NCBI RefSeq assembly: GCF_002939305.1
Contig: NZ_MVDI01000004.1
Coordinates: forward strand, 222,444-286,443
Direction of reading: 5' to 3'
Source: Chroococcidiopsis sp. TS-821
Lineage (GTDB): Bacteria > Cyanobacteriota > Cyanobacteriia > Cyanobacteriales > Chroococcidiopsidaceae
Length of the DNA: 64,000 nucleotides
Shown here: positions 19,091 to 28,623 of the stretch, piece by piece
How positions within the stretch are numbered: the first letter of the stretch is position 1
Layout: the number at the start of each line of letters is the position of its first letter
Translations under genes and position numbers: made by a program
Notes under the pieces: generated by a model
What the model saw: the letters and a program-made list of their open reading frames with translations, nothing else
Told to the model about the DNA's origin: nothing
The model's database searches: none

Positions 19091-20247
19091 AAATTCTGCA
19101 AATCATATCGTCCGTAGAGCCTAGCGGCGGGGGACCAGTAGAGGCGATCGCCCAACTCGGTCAAGTTTTCTTGCATCAAGGACACGCGGTCGAAGTTGCT
19201 TGTCTCGATCCGCCAGATGCACCTTGGTTGAAGACGTTTCCTTTAAAAGTTCACGCTTTAGGACCAGGAATAACAGGCTATGGCTATTCGCCAAATTTTG
19301 TACCGTGGTTAAAACACAATGCTGGTAATTATGATTGTGCGATCGCCAACGGTATTTGGCAATATTCAAGCTTTGGTACGTGGTTAGCCCTACAGAAAAC
19401 AAGCACGCCTTACTATGTCTTTACCCACGGAATGCTCGATCCCTGGTTTAAGCGTACCTATCCACTCAAACATCTCAAAAAATGGTTTTACTGGCCTTGG
19501 GCAGAATACAAAGTTCTGCGCGATGCACAAGCTGTATTATTCACTTGTGAAGAAGAACGCATTCTAGCTCGCCAATCGTTTTGGTTATACAAATGTCGCG
19601 AGATAGTTGTTAACTTTGGTACTGCTGCGCCTGAAGGAAATCCTCTAACCCAGCGCCAATTTTTTCTTAATCGGTTTCCCCAGCTACGCGGTAAACGTTT
19701 ATTATTGTTTCTGAGTAGAATTCACGTCAAAAAGGGCTGCGATCTTCTCATTAAATCTTTTGCCAAAGTAGCCCACTTAGATAATTCACTACATTTAGTC
19801 ATTGCAGGTCCCGATCAAACAGGCTGGCAATCCGAATTACAAAAAATAGCTGAAACTCTAGGTATACAACAAAAAATCACCTGGACAGGAATGCTCTCAG
19901 GAGATCTAAAATGGGGAGCCTTCTATGCATCTGAGGTTCTCGTACTTCCTTCCCACCAAGAAAACTTTGGCATTGTTGTTGCAGAAGCATTAGCTTGTGG
20001 TGTTCCAGTGCTAATTTCTAACAAAGTTAACATCTGGCGAGAAGTAGTTACAGAAGGCGCGGGCTTAGCTGCAAATGACGATTTAGAAGGTACTACTCAG
20101 CTACTTCAGGATTGGTTAGCCCTGTCACCAAACCAACAGCAAGTAATGCAGCAAAATGCGCAAAGATGCTTTCTCAAGCATTTTGAAGTCAACCAGTCTG
20201 CACAATCACTGATAAAAATCTGGAAGAGTCAAGGTACTCAACGGTGA
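19087..20247 (+). CDS. Family 4 glycosyltransferase
   Basis: A GT-B enzyme of 386 residues. The GTG at 19087 (MKILQIISSVEPSGGGPVEAI) overlaps the previous stop as GTGA and fits the family better than a TTG two codons earlier. YYVFTHGMLDPWFKR is a motif of the GT4 subgroup common in cyanobacterial and proteobacterial polysaccharide loci. RLLLFLSRIHVKKGCDLLI and LPSHQENFGIVVAEALACG form the donor domain. Role: addition of one sugar on the cytoplasmic side. Confidence 0.89.
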   Translation: MKILQIISSVEPSGGGPVEAIAQLGQVFLHQGHAVEVACLDPPDAPWLKTFPLKVHALGPGITGYGYSPNFVPWLKHNAGNYDCAIANGIWQYSSFGTWLALQKTSTPYYVFTHGMLDPWFKRTYPLKHLKKWFYWPWAEYKVLRDAQAVLFTCEEERILARQSFWLYKCREIVVNFGTAAPEGNPLTQRQFFLNRFPQLRGKRLLLFLSRIHVKKGCDLLIKSFAKVAHLDNSLHLVIAGPDQTGWQSELQKIAETLGIQQKITWTGMLSGDLKWGAFYASEVLVLPSHQENFGIVVAEALACGVPVLISNKVNIWREVVTEGAGLAANDDLEGTTQLLQDWLALSPNQQQVMQQNAQRCFLKHFEVNQSAQSLIKIWKSQGTQR

Positions 20248-20308
20248 GAAAACTCAATTTTTCACTTAGAGAAGTTATAAACGATACTAATATGGAGAAT
20301 AATTAGTT

Positions 20309-21436
20309 ATGCGAATCACCATTGTCCAAGGAGCTTTTTTACCAGTTCCTCCGCTCATGGGCGGTGCAGTGGAAAAAGTTTGGTTTGCGCTAGGTAAAGA
20401 ATTTGCCCAAAGAGGACATCAAGTCACTCATATTTCACGTTGTTATGAAAATCTACCTCAAGACGAAATAATCGATGGCGTACGCTATTTACGCGTCGCA
20501 GGATTTGATACTCCTAAATCAATAACAACTTTAAAGTTTTTCGATTTCATCTATTCTTTACGAGTACTAAAAATTTTACCAAAAGCTGATATTTTAGTAA
20601 CAAATACTTTTTGGTTACCAATTTTATCAAGAAATCTAGCACATGGTCTAGTTTACGTTCATGTAGCCCGCTACCCTAAAGGTCAAATGAAACTTTACAA
20701 GCACGTTGCACGACTACAAACTGTTTCAAGTCCAATTGCTGAAGCTATCAAACAAGAAGCTCCACAAAGTATTTCAAAGGTTCGTGTTATTCCTTACCCG
20801 CGACAAGAAAATATTGGTATTCATCAGCAGCAACCTTTAAATAAGCAAGAAAAAAATATTTTATATGTTGGAAGAATTCATCCAGAAAAAGGAATAGAAA
20901 TCTTAATTCATGCTTTTCAAAAACTTGTTAGTTTTGGTTGTCATGACTGGAAATTAGTTGTTGTTGGTCCTTGGGAGACCAAACTAGGAGGAGGTGGCAA
21001 TACCTATTATCAACATTTAAGAAACCAGGCTCAAGCGCTAGGTGATAAGATAGAATGGGTTGGTTCAGTTTTTGACCCTCTAAAATTACAGTCTTATTAT
21101 CGTCAAGCGAAATTATTTGTTTATCCCTCACTTGCTGAGCGAGGAGAGACATTTGGTTTGGCAGCTCTAGAAGCAATGTCTCATGAATGTGCTACTCTTG
21201 TTTCTAATTTAAAGTGTTTTCAAGATTATATTACAGACGGTAAAACAGGATTCATTTTTGACCATCAGTCTAAAGATCCAGTGGCAACATTAGCTGAAAA
21301 GATAAAAATGCTAATTAGTTCACAAAGCCAACTTGAAAAGATAGGTCATAACGGTTATAAAAAATCTTTAGAATATACTCTCCCTCGCATAGCTGACCTT
21401 TATCTTTCTGACTTTACATCCTTAATTCAAGTATGA
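20309..21436 (+). CDS. Family 4 glycosyltransferase
   Basis: A 375-residue GT-B enzyme. It opens MRITIVQGAFLPVPPLMGGAVEK and has NILYVGRIHPEKGIEILI and YPSLAERGETFGLAALEAM in the donor domain; the insert RGET between the first E and the rest is a small variation. A GGAG ribosome site lies about 12 bases before the ATG. It overlaps the acetyltransferase gene by four bases (ATGA), suggesting the two proteins act on the same intermediate. Confidence 0.88.
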   Translation: MRITIVQGAFLPVPPLMGGAVEKVWFALGKEFAQRGHQVTHISRCYENLPQDEIIDGVRYLRVAGFDTPKSITTLKFFDFIYSLRVLKILPKADILVTNTFWLPILSRNLAHGLVYVHVARYPKGQMKLYKHVARLQTVSSPIAEAIKQEAPQSISKVRVIPYPRQENIGIHQQQPLNKQEKNILYVGRIHPEKGIEILIHAFQKLVSFGCHDWKLVVVGPWETKLGGGGNTYYQHLRNQAQALGDKIEWVGSVFDPLKLQSYYRQAKLFVYPSLAERGETFGLAALEAMSHECATLVSNLKCFQDYITDGKTGFIFDHQSKDPVATLAEKIKMLISSQSQLEKIGHNGYKKSLEYTLPRIADLYLSDFTSLIQV

Positions 21437-22002
21437 CTACCACAGATATTAAAGTACATCAACAAACTTCTCCTTATAATTCACCTTGGTCTTTCTCAGA
21501 GCGAGTTGGTCTACTAATTTGGCATATTTGTTGGACACTTTTTTGTAGTTGGACTCCTAAACCCTTAAATTCATGGAGATTATTATGGTTACGTCTATTT
21601 GGATGTAAAATCTCTGGAAAACCTTTTGTTCATCAGCGGGCAAGAATTCAAATACCTTGGAATCTGAGTTTAGGCGATCGCGCTTGTCTTGGAGATAGAG
21701 CTAATGCTTATTCGTTAGGCTTAATCGAGATTAAAAATGCAGCTACCGTAGCTCAAGAAGCTTACCTTTGTACAGGAACTCATGATTTTTCCAAGCCAAA
21801 TTTACCACTAGTAACTGCAAAAATAATCATTGAAGAAGATGCTTTTATTGGTGCTCGTGCTTTTATTATGCCTGGCATAAAAATCGGTAAAAAAGTAGTT
21901 GTTGGTGCTTGTTCTGTTGTGACAAAAGACCTTCCAGAGAACACAATTTGTGTAGGACAGCCATGTCAACCAATAAAGTATAGACCAACAAATGATAGTT
22001 AA
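21433..22002 (+). CDS. WcaF-like hexapeptide-repeat acetyltransferase
   Basis: A 189-residue left-handed beta-helix enzyme that should transfer an acetyl group from acetyl-CoA to a sugar hydroxyl in the glycan. The hexapeptide repeats run from about residue 75 to 175 (IEEDAFIGARAFIMPGIKIG and the following VVVGACSVV). The catalytic histidine is probably in CTGTHDFSKP. The N-terminal SPWSFSERVGLLIWHICWTLF stretch is the hydrophobic lead typical of colanic-acid WcaF proteins. Acetylation would change charge and gelling of the polymer. Confidence 0.88.
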   Translation: MTTTDIKVHQQTSPYNSPWSFSERVGLLIWHICWTLFCSWTPKPLNSWRLLWLRLFGCKISGKPFVHQRARIQIPWNLSLGDRACLGDRANAYSLGLIEIKNAATVAQEAYLCTGTHDFSKPNLPLVTAKIIIEEDAFIGARAFIMPGIKIGKKVVVGACSVVTKDLPENTICVGQPCQPIKYRPTNDS

Positions 22003-22059
22003 TGATTCTATTCGTCTAGCTGGCGAATTATTTAAATAGACTATATATCTAAGAAATAT

Positions 22060-22965
22060 ATGAAAAAGCAAATTGTATTAAATAATATCGTGCAAGCAAA
22101 GCATGAATATTCAAAATTAGTAATCATTATTTTAACATTTAACTCAGAAAATTCAATTGGTGAAGTAGTAAATTCGTGTTACGAAATTGCTTCTAAGATT
22201 TTAGTAGTAGATTCTTATAGCTCTGACAATACAGTTGAAATTGCCAAAGATTTAGGTTGTGAAGTAGTACAACATGAATTTGAGAACTATTCTAAGCAAA
22301 GAAATTGGGCACAATCCTATGCATCATTATCTCCAGAAGAGTGGGTATTACACATAGATAGTGACGAGGTTGTATCTCCAGAATTAGCTAGTAGCATCCG
22401 TACAGTTATGAGTAGTCCCGATAAAGAATATGACGGATATTTAGTACGCAGACTCTCTTACTTTTTGGGTCATCCCATTAGATTTGGACATATTAATCCT
22501 AGTTGGCACTTAAGACTGTATAAAGCAGGAAAAGGAATTTGTGAAGATAGGCTTTACGACCAACATTTTATAGTTCCTGGTAAGACTGGTAAGTTACAAG
22601 GAATGCTTTTAGATTTACAGTTAACCACGATTGAAAAATGGACAGCCTCACATAATAAGTGGTCAAGTGCTGAGGCTTTAGAATTTATCTATTCTCGTAA
22701 TGTTGATAAAACTCAGACACTTCCTGCTTCATTGCAGGGAGATTTAAGGATGCAAAAAAGATGGTTGAAGAATAACCTATACTATCGCAGCCCTGTTTTA
22801 TTAAGAGCATTTGCGTTCTTTATTTATAGTTATTTTCTCCGCTTAGGATTCCTAGATGGAAAAGTAGGATTAATTTATCATGTATTACAAGCATTCTGGT
22901 TTAGGTTTTTGACAGACGCTAAAATTGTTGAGAGGCAAATGTCTATATCTAAAAAAGACAATTAA
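22060..22965 (+). CDS. Family 2 glycosyltransferase (WaaE/KdtX-like)
   Basis: A 301-residue GT-A enzyme. LVIIILTFNSENSIGEVV and ILVVDSYSSDNTVEIAK give the donor site and HIDSDE the metal and catalytic site. GCEVVQHEFENYSKQRNWA is characteristic of the WaaE/KdtX group, which transfers glucose to LPS core in enterobacteria; in cyanobacteria relatives sit in polysaccharide loci. The C-terminus has hydrophobic stretches (AFAFFIYSYFLRLGFL) that may associate with the membrane. About 240 bases without a gene follow. Confidence 0.88.
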   Translation: MKKQIVLNNIVQAKHEYSKLVIIILTFNSENSIGEVVNSCYEIASKILVVDSYSSDNTVEIAKDLGCEVVQHEFENYSKQRNWAQSYASLSPEEWVLHIDSDEVVSPELASSIRTVMSSPDKEYDGYLVRRLSYFLGHPIRFGHINPSWHLRLYKAGKGICEDRLYDQHFIVPGKTGKLQGMLLDLQLTTIEKWTASHNKWSSAEALEFIYSRNVDKTQTLPASLQGDLRMQKRWLKNNLYYRSPVLLRAFAFFIYSYFLRLGFLDGKVGLIYHVLQAFWFRFLTDAKIVERQMSISKKDN

Positions 22966-23204
22966 ATTTCAGCAAAATAATTCATAAGTGTATCTACTGA
23001 AATAAGATTGAAGAAAATATCAAATAGTTTTGATTTTTAAGTAGAACTACAGTTACACAGACTTGCTTATAATTATTAAGCTTGGCTGACAAAGTCAAGT
23101 TCTTAATTTTGTGTTCTATTGCTTGCATGGATGTTATGGCGATCGCTTGTATTGCCAAACCTTGAATAGAACATAAATCTTAAATTGTTAGTTTCTAAAA
23201 GCAC

Positions 23205-25118
23205 ATGTCTGTTTCTCGTCGTCAAATTATTAAGTTAGCTAGTAGTTTTGTTGCTGGAGCAGCCGTTTTTGGTGTACAAAAAAGAGGAACTGCGATTGAT
23301 TTACAAAGCTGGCAGCGCAAGGCGATTGCAAAAAGACCTATGCAATCTCACAATAAATGGGTTGAAAAAATTCTTAATAGTGACGGCACGATAAACTGGC
23401 AGATGTACACTTATGTTGCCAATAATTACAATCGTCGCGACATAATCGACTATAGGCTTGGTCCCGACTATAACTTTTATCACTCTAGTTCGGAAAACAT
23501 ACCTAAACTATGGGGAGCAACTAACGACGGTTTTATTGGTAACTGCAGCACTGTCAAAGCTGGTAGTAGTATCGGTAATAGCGACTGGTTTGCTATGTCC
23601 GGTCAGTTAATATTTTCGCCAGATTCTACTGCCCCAAGCGAATACCAGCCAGGAGTAATGCGGGCACGAAATGGTTCGATTTATCTTTTTGCTGGTGCCA
23701 GCCCTGAATATTGCTTTGATATGCGCGTTCAATGGACTCCTGATGCTGGTAATTATTACAACACTAACCCAGATGTGGCTGTGCAACAGCAATCGTGGAA
23801 AAAAGCTTCTGGTGGTAGTGTACCCGCACCGCCCATTGCCACAGTCCGGACAAAAGCATCAGCTGGGGTAACTGGCTTTTTACTTTTTACAAATGGATTA
23901 ATCGGTGCCACTGGTACAGGCAATGATGGATATATCGGTTGCTGTAGTAATCCCTTGCCATATCCATTTGTCAGGTTACCTAAAGGTAAAGTACCAACAT
24001 CTGGAGCGATTACACCCAATAATGAATTTTTACTTGTGACCGTTTGGGATACGGTTAATCGTAAAGGTCAAGTTGCTGTTATTGCCATCAAAGGTTTTGT
24101 TGTCACGTCTAATAATTTATATCTTTGGGGATTCCCTAACTGGCCTACGATCGAGAAGATGAAGATCCTTGGTTACGTAGACTTGCCCTTTGCTGCCCCA
24201 ACAGCAATTCAAACCTCCATAGATATGCCGAGTAATTCCGGTCGCGGTCACGGCGATAACTACTTTATGGATCTGAACTCTCAAGCCGAGCGCGATACCT
24301 GGTACAACTGGAGTGGTAGCTTCTACAAAAAAACTGCACGCTGCGGTTACGCAGTGGTCATTTCGCGTGCAGAAAATCGAGCAGCTTTTATAGACTTACA
24401 ACCGCTATTGCAGTACTACCGCAAAATGTACTTTACCACTCAAGCAAACTACGACCAGACGAAGAATGAAGGTGCGGCTTTTGATCGATGGCCTTACACA
24501 TTCTCGCACGCACCTGAGCAAAAACCAAAAGTGGTCTCAACAATTGTTGTGAACAAACCGACTGCAGTTGCTGCAGGGTTACCTTGGTGTACCATGTACT
24601 GGCGCGATCGCAACCATGTTTTTCAGGAAAATGCTTACATTGCAACAATGGATGGTGAGTTGCGTATTTACAAAGTAGGCAATCTCATGACTACTGCTCC
24701 TGCGGGTACCATTGGTCAGCCTTTTAAGATTGTAAAAATTGGCAAAAACCCAACTAACATTGACTATGGTCGGGGTGGGGAAGTTGGTAACGACCTGTTT
24801 GTGAACTGTCGAGGAGACAAAACCATTTACTATCTATATTACGACGGTAGAATTCATGCCCGCCTCCGCGATGCTCGATTGCAAGACCCAGTATATGTTG
24901 CCGTATCGAGTAATGGTCGGGATAAATACAATAGTCCAATTTTATCAATTATGGATTTTCGCGGAAAACAGGTAGTGAACTATCGGTATCAAAATGATGT
25001 ACCTGAAGCACTTCGCACTCCAGTAGGCAATCCTCCTGGTACTTCTGTCTTTGAATATGGCTATGCAACGCCTTTACCTGGTCAACCCTTTATGTTTACT
25101 TCGGCAGAGGTAATTTGA
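23205..25118 (+). CDS. Tat-exported protein of unknown function
   Basis: A 637-residue protein whose start MSVSRRQIIKLASSFVAGAAVF has a twin-arginine signal (S-R-R-Q-I-I-K plus a hydrophobic stretch), so it should be exported already folded. The mature part is rich in Gly, Asn, Tyr and Trp and contains recurring strand-turn patterns such as GEVGNDLFVNCRGDKTIYYL and NAYIATMDGELRIYKVG, which suggest a beta-propeller. I do not recognise the family. Its place between glycosyltransferases suggests an extracellular glycan-linked role, such as a modifying enzyme or binding protein. A strong hairpin terminator follows it. Confidence 0.7.
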   Translation: MSVSRRQIIKLASSFVAGAAVFGVQKRGTAIDLQSWQRKAIAKRPMQSHNKWVEKILNSDGTINWQMYTYVANNYNRRDIIDYRLGPDYNFYHSSSENIPKLWGATNDGFIGNCSTVKAGSSIGNSDWFAMSGQLIFSPDSTAPSEYQPGVMRARNGSIYLFAGASPEYCFDMRVQWTPDAGNYYNTNPDVAVQQQSWKKASGGSVPAPPIATVRTKASAGVTGFLLFTNGLIGATGTGNDGYIGCCSNPLPYPFVRLPKGKVPTSGAITPNNEFLLVTVWDTVNRKGQVAVIAIKGFVVTSNNLYLWGFPNWPTIEKMKILGYVDLPFAAPTAIQTSIDMPSNSGRGHGDNYFMDLNSQAERDTWYNWSGSFYKKTARCGYAVVISRAENRAAFIDLQPLLQYYRKMYFTTQANYDQTKNEGAAFDRWPYTFSHAPEQKPKVVSTIVVNKPTAVAAGLPWCTMYWRDRNHVFQENAYIATMDGELRIYKVGNLMTTAPAGTIGQPFKIVKIGKNPTNIDYGRGGEVGNDLFVNCRGDKTIYYLYYDGRIHARLRDARLQDPVYVAVSSNGRDKYNSPILSIMDFRGKQVVNYRYQNDVPEALRTPVGNPPGTSVFEYGYATPLPGQPFMFTSAEVI

Positions 25119-25187
25119 CACTAAGGACTGTTAATAGTTAATAGTCAAGGCATTAAATTTTAACTGAATTGTAGGAGTTACTCAGCG

Positions 25188-25215
25188 ATCCCACACCACC
25201 GCGTGTGGGATTTTT
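25188..25215 (+). terminator. Rho-independent terminator after the Tat-protein gene
   Basis: The arms ATCCCACAC (25188-25196) and GTGTGGGAT (25203-25211) pair perfectly with a six-base loop and are followed by a run of T. It lies about 70 bases after the stop at 25118 and should end the long transcript of the second polysaccharide block. Confidence 0.85.
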
Positions 25216-25647
25216 AGTTAAGTTTTTTTAAATTAGTCATAGAAATAGATCTCTGATGCGCAGAGAAAGTCTTGGATGACTAACATCTGATCTTCCTATG
25301 ATCTAATAATGAGATTGCCTACTTGTATAAATTAGTAAAGCAAAATAAGCTTTTTAACAGTTGAAAACTACTCCTTCTGTACAGTTATTTAGCGATCGCT
25401 ACTACACAAGTCTTTATAGTTTGCGCTTGATAAATAATTGCTCAAAGCAGAACGTCGCAGAACGGCTTAAGCATCACCTACCCATAACGAAAAAGCTTGC
25501 CTTGAGAACATTTTGGACATCCATGTGCAGCCGACCAATCACTTTTAGTTACGCACAGCAACTTTATTCGCCATCAACATAAGACGATGAGCTAGGCAGA
25601 AACCTCTGCGTTGATTTATGCAAATTTTCACAAATTGACGAAAATCT
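25216..25647. other. Intergenic region before the WcaI-like gene
   Basis: About 430 bases with one HIP1 site near 25392. A 73-codon frame from a TTG at 25361 has no ribosome site or known similarity and was not called. It presumably holds the promoter of the following glycosyltransferase gene. Confidence 0.35.
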
Positions 25648-26934
25648 ATGATGCGTATACTTATATACGGACTTAACTATACCCCTGAATTGACCGGTGT
25701 TGGAAAATATACAGGAGAGATGGCGGAGTGGCTTGCAGCGCAAGGACATGAAGTTCGAGTGGTGACAGCATTACCTTATTATCCAGCATGGCAAATAGAC
25801 CCCCGTTTTTCCCCTTGGCGTTACTGTACTGAGTCTATTAAAGATGTCAAGGTATGGCGCTGTCCTTTATGGGTTCCGCAAAAACCAACAGGATTGAAAA
25901 GAATTTTACATCTAGCCTCTTTTGCGCTCTCCAGTCTTCCTGTTGTTTTGTGGCAAGGATTAACCTGGCAACCTGACATTGTGTTTGTGGTGGAGCCTGC
26001 TTTTTTCTGTGTCGTAGGTGCATTGCTTGCTAGTCGTATCAGCGGTGCTAAGGCGTGGCTGCACATTCAAGATTTTGAAATTGATGCAGGCTTCGACTTG
26101 GGACTTTTACCATCTTCAGGAATAATTCGCTCCTCGATATCAATCATCGAGCGTTGGCTGACAAATCGCTTCGATCGCGTCTCTACAATCTCTGAACGGA
26201 TGCTGGAAAGACTCAAGTCTAAAGGAGTGTTCGCACAAAAATGCGTTTATTTTCCTAATTGGGTAGATACAACAAAAATTTATCCTCTACCAAACTCGAG
26301 TCTCCTGCGCCAAAAATTGGGGATCGCATCAGATACGTTCGTTGCCTTGTACTCCGGTAGTATGGGAGAAAAGCAAGGGCTAGAAATTTTACTAGCTGCT
26401 GCACAACTACTCGCTACTGACTATCCCAATATACTGTTTGTCTTATGCGGCGAAGGCTCTGCTAAAGAGCAACTACAAAAATCGGCAAAAAAATTGCCAA
26501 ATGTGCGTTTTTTGAATCTACAACCTGTTGATAAACTTAACGATTTATTAAATCTTGCCGACGTTCACTTATTGCCTCAGTTATGTAATGCTGCAGACTT
26601 AGTCATGCCTTCCAAACTGCAAGGTATGTGTGCTTCAGGAAGACCAGTAATCGCTACTGTACTTCCAGATACTCAAATTGCTCAAGTTCTACAAAATTGT
26701 GGTCTTACAGTTATGCCAGGAGATACTACAGCTTTAACTGAGTCAATCATTTATCTTGCAACACACCCAAAACGATGTCTAGAATTAGGTAAAGCTGCAC
26801 GTAAGTTTACCATTAATAATTGGCAACAAGCAAAAATTTTGCAACAGCTAGAACAAAAGTTTGATTTGCTATGCTTGACGCCAAAGCTTGAGATCGATGG
26901 CGCGCGGCTAGAGCAATCCTTAAAATCTGATTAA
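25648..26934 (+). CDS. WcaI-like family 4 glycosyltransferase
   Basis: A 428-residue GT-B enzyme related to WcaI of colanic acid synthesis. It begins MRILIYGLNYTPELTGVGKYT, followed by VVTALPYYPAWQI, both hallmarks of WcaI. The middle has HIQDFEIDAGFDLGLL and a membrane-associated stretch, and the donor domain VALYSGSMGEKQGLEILL and LPQLCNAADLVMPSKLQGM. An extra ATG gives MM at the start. It stands apart from the main operon after a terminator and 430 bases, so it probably has its own promoter. Confidence 0.9.
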   Translation: MMRILIYGLNYTPELTGVGKYTGEMAEWLAAQGHEVRVVTALPYYPAWQIDPRFSPWRYCTESIKDVKVWRCPLWVPQKPTGLKRILHLASFALSSLPVVLWQGLTWQPDIVFVVEPAFFCVVGALLASRISGAKAWLHIQDFEIDAGFDLGLLPSSGIIRSSISIIERWLTNRFDRVSTISERMLERLKSKGVFAQKCVYFPNWVDTTKIYPLPNSSLLRQKLGIASDTFVALYSGSMGEKQGLEILLAAAQLLATDYPNILFVLCGEGSAKEQLQKSAKKLPNVRFLNLQPVDKLNDLLNLADVHLLPQLCNAADLVMPSKLQGMCASGRPVIATVLPDTQIAQVLQNCGLTVMPGDTTALTESIIYLATHPKRCLELGKAARKFTINNWQQAKILQQLEQKFDLLCLTPKLEIDGARLEQSLKSD

Positions 26935-27201
26935 TTAGTCTACCGTTAAACCTGGAATACGGTTAAGTTCTCATAGACATTCTTCTCAACTTTACAATCA
27001 GGGTGATTATGACATACACTACGAGCTGTCGAACTATCGTAAAAAGTCATCGCATTTCTGAATTAGTTGGTAAATACCTTCTATCCAGAAATAATATTGA
27101 TTGTTAAAATTTTAGCTAAAAATAACTCTAAATATTCTACTGTAGGAAAAAAACATTGAGACTTAAATGATAATTACCCAATTTAAACACCGTATAAACT
27201 T

Positions 27202-28623
27202 TTAACTTTGATTTTTGGTAAAAACCGGTAAATGACTTAAACCTGAAGACACAGTAGCAAATTTAAGTATACTGGATTCATTTTTATAGTGCGTAACTTC
27301 CCTAATGTATTCTAAAATCATGTTCGGATGAGTGAAATATAGAGAGTCATTTTTAATGAGCGATCGCCGTTGCAAGGATTGTAAAGCTTCTAATACAACT
27401 CTTGTCGATAATCCAGGCAAGTGCTTTTCATCTAGCTTGAGTAAATGCCATTGTTCTTGATAATTTGTTAACCACAGTAGTACTTGCTTTTCGTGGTTTG
27501 ACAGGCGATTAAACTGCTGTTCTAACAAATCCCAAATTTCACCAAAGACGATTCGACCTTGAGACAAAAACTCAGAAACGCCTTGTTTATATATGGATTG
27601 AATTGATGTTGCTGCAATTTTTAAGGCAAGTGGATTACCTGAATAGCAATTACTTAACTTTTGTAATTCTTCATCAGTACAAACCAAACCTTTTGCTTTT
27701 AAAACTTCGCAAACTGGCTCCAAAGATAAACCACCCAACTGTAGCGATCGTACTGGTAAACTATAACCTTCTTTGACATTCAAACTACTAGGCATTTCCC
27801 TAGTTGTCAGTAACAAGCAGCTTTGATGTTTTTCATCTGCTATTTGTCTTAATAGTTGACCATATCCTTCGTATTTACAGCGATAGTGTCCAGCTTTTTT
27901 GCCACTTTCTAATACCGATTCATAGTTATCTAGGATCAGTAAACAACGATGTTGTCTAAAGTAATTCATTAAAGTTGCTAGTAATCCATCTACTGTTTGG
28001 GGTAAATTTACTGTTGGCTGTGGCGATAAAAATAAGATAATTTCTGTTAACAGTTCTTTAATAGGTTGAGCATTGCGTATATTGCGCCAAATAAGATACT
28101 CAAACTCATTTTGCATCTGTTCCACACAAACTGCAGCTAAAGATGTTTTGCCAATACCTGGCATACCATAAAGCGAGACTAAACGACAGCGATCGCCAAT
28201 AATCCACTGCTTGATAATACCTATTTCACTGGTACGACCAAAAAAACTAGAAATGTCGATAACTTCTTTCCGATCTTGCTTTTGATGTGTTAAGTGCTGT
28301 TGGCAAGTAGCTAAATTTAATTCAGGTAACTGGTTTTCTAACTTTGGATATGTTTTAGTTAATTTGTATTGATTGATAACTCGCTGGAAGTTAGTTTTTG
28401 TAATCTTTTGACCAAAAGCTTTTGAAAGCAATTGCCACAGTTTATGCCCGACATCTCTTATGTATCCTAGTTGATATCCAGAGTTTTTGGCAATTTCTTG
28501 GTAAGAGCAACCCTCCCAGCATTGACGAAATACAATTTCTTGTACTTTACTTAAACCACCTTGCTGGGTAACTCTGTCGACTATTTCTAATGCTTCTTCT
28601 ACTGATATTTTCATTGTCTTCAA
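27202..28623 (-). CDS. NB-ARC (STAND) ATPase with N-terminal HTH
   Basis: A 473-residue signal-transduction ATPase. Residues ~20-65 form a helix-turn-helix-like domain (LSKVQEIVFRQCWEG, YQEIAKNSGYQ) that is the usual N-terminus of cyanobacterial NB-ARC proteins. The nucleotide site has LYGMPGIGKTSLA (P-loop 153-160), a Walker B near 227-238 (CLLILDNYESVL) and LLLTTRE as sensor. Relatives usually continue into WD40 or TPR repeats that sense a ligand; this one stops soon after the winged-helix part, so the sensor is absent or separate. Role unknown: regulator or defence protein are both possible. Confidence 0.85.
   Translation of the reverse strand: MKTMKISVEEALEIVDRVTQQGGLSKVQEIVFRQCWEGCSYQEIAKNSGYQLGYIRDVGHKLWQLLSKAFGQKITKTNFQRVINQYKLTKTYPKLENQLPELNLATCQQHLTHQKQDRKEVIDISSFFGRTSEIGIIKQWIIGDRCRLVSLYGMPGIGKTSLAAVCVEQMQNEFEYLIWRNIRNAQPIKELLTEIILFLSPQPTVNLPQTVDGLLATLMNYFRQHRCLLILDNYESVLESGKKAGHYRCKYEGYGQLLRQIADEKHQSCLLLTTREMPSSLNVKEGYSLPVRSLQLGGLSLEPVCEVLKAKGLVCTDEELQKLSNCYSGNPLALKIAATSIQSIYKQGVSEFLSQGRIVFGEIWDLLEQQFNRLSNHEKQVLLWLTNYQEQWHLLKLDEKHLPGLSTRVVLEALQSLQRRSLIKNDSLYFTHPNMILEYIREVTHYKNESSILKFATVSSGLSHLPVFTKNQS

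Noticed and set aside
25361..25582. 73-codon frame from a TTG
   Set aside because: No ribosome site, no recognisable motif, and irregular composition in an AT-rich gap.
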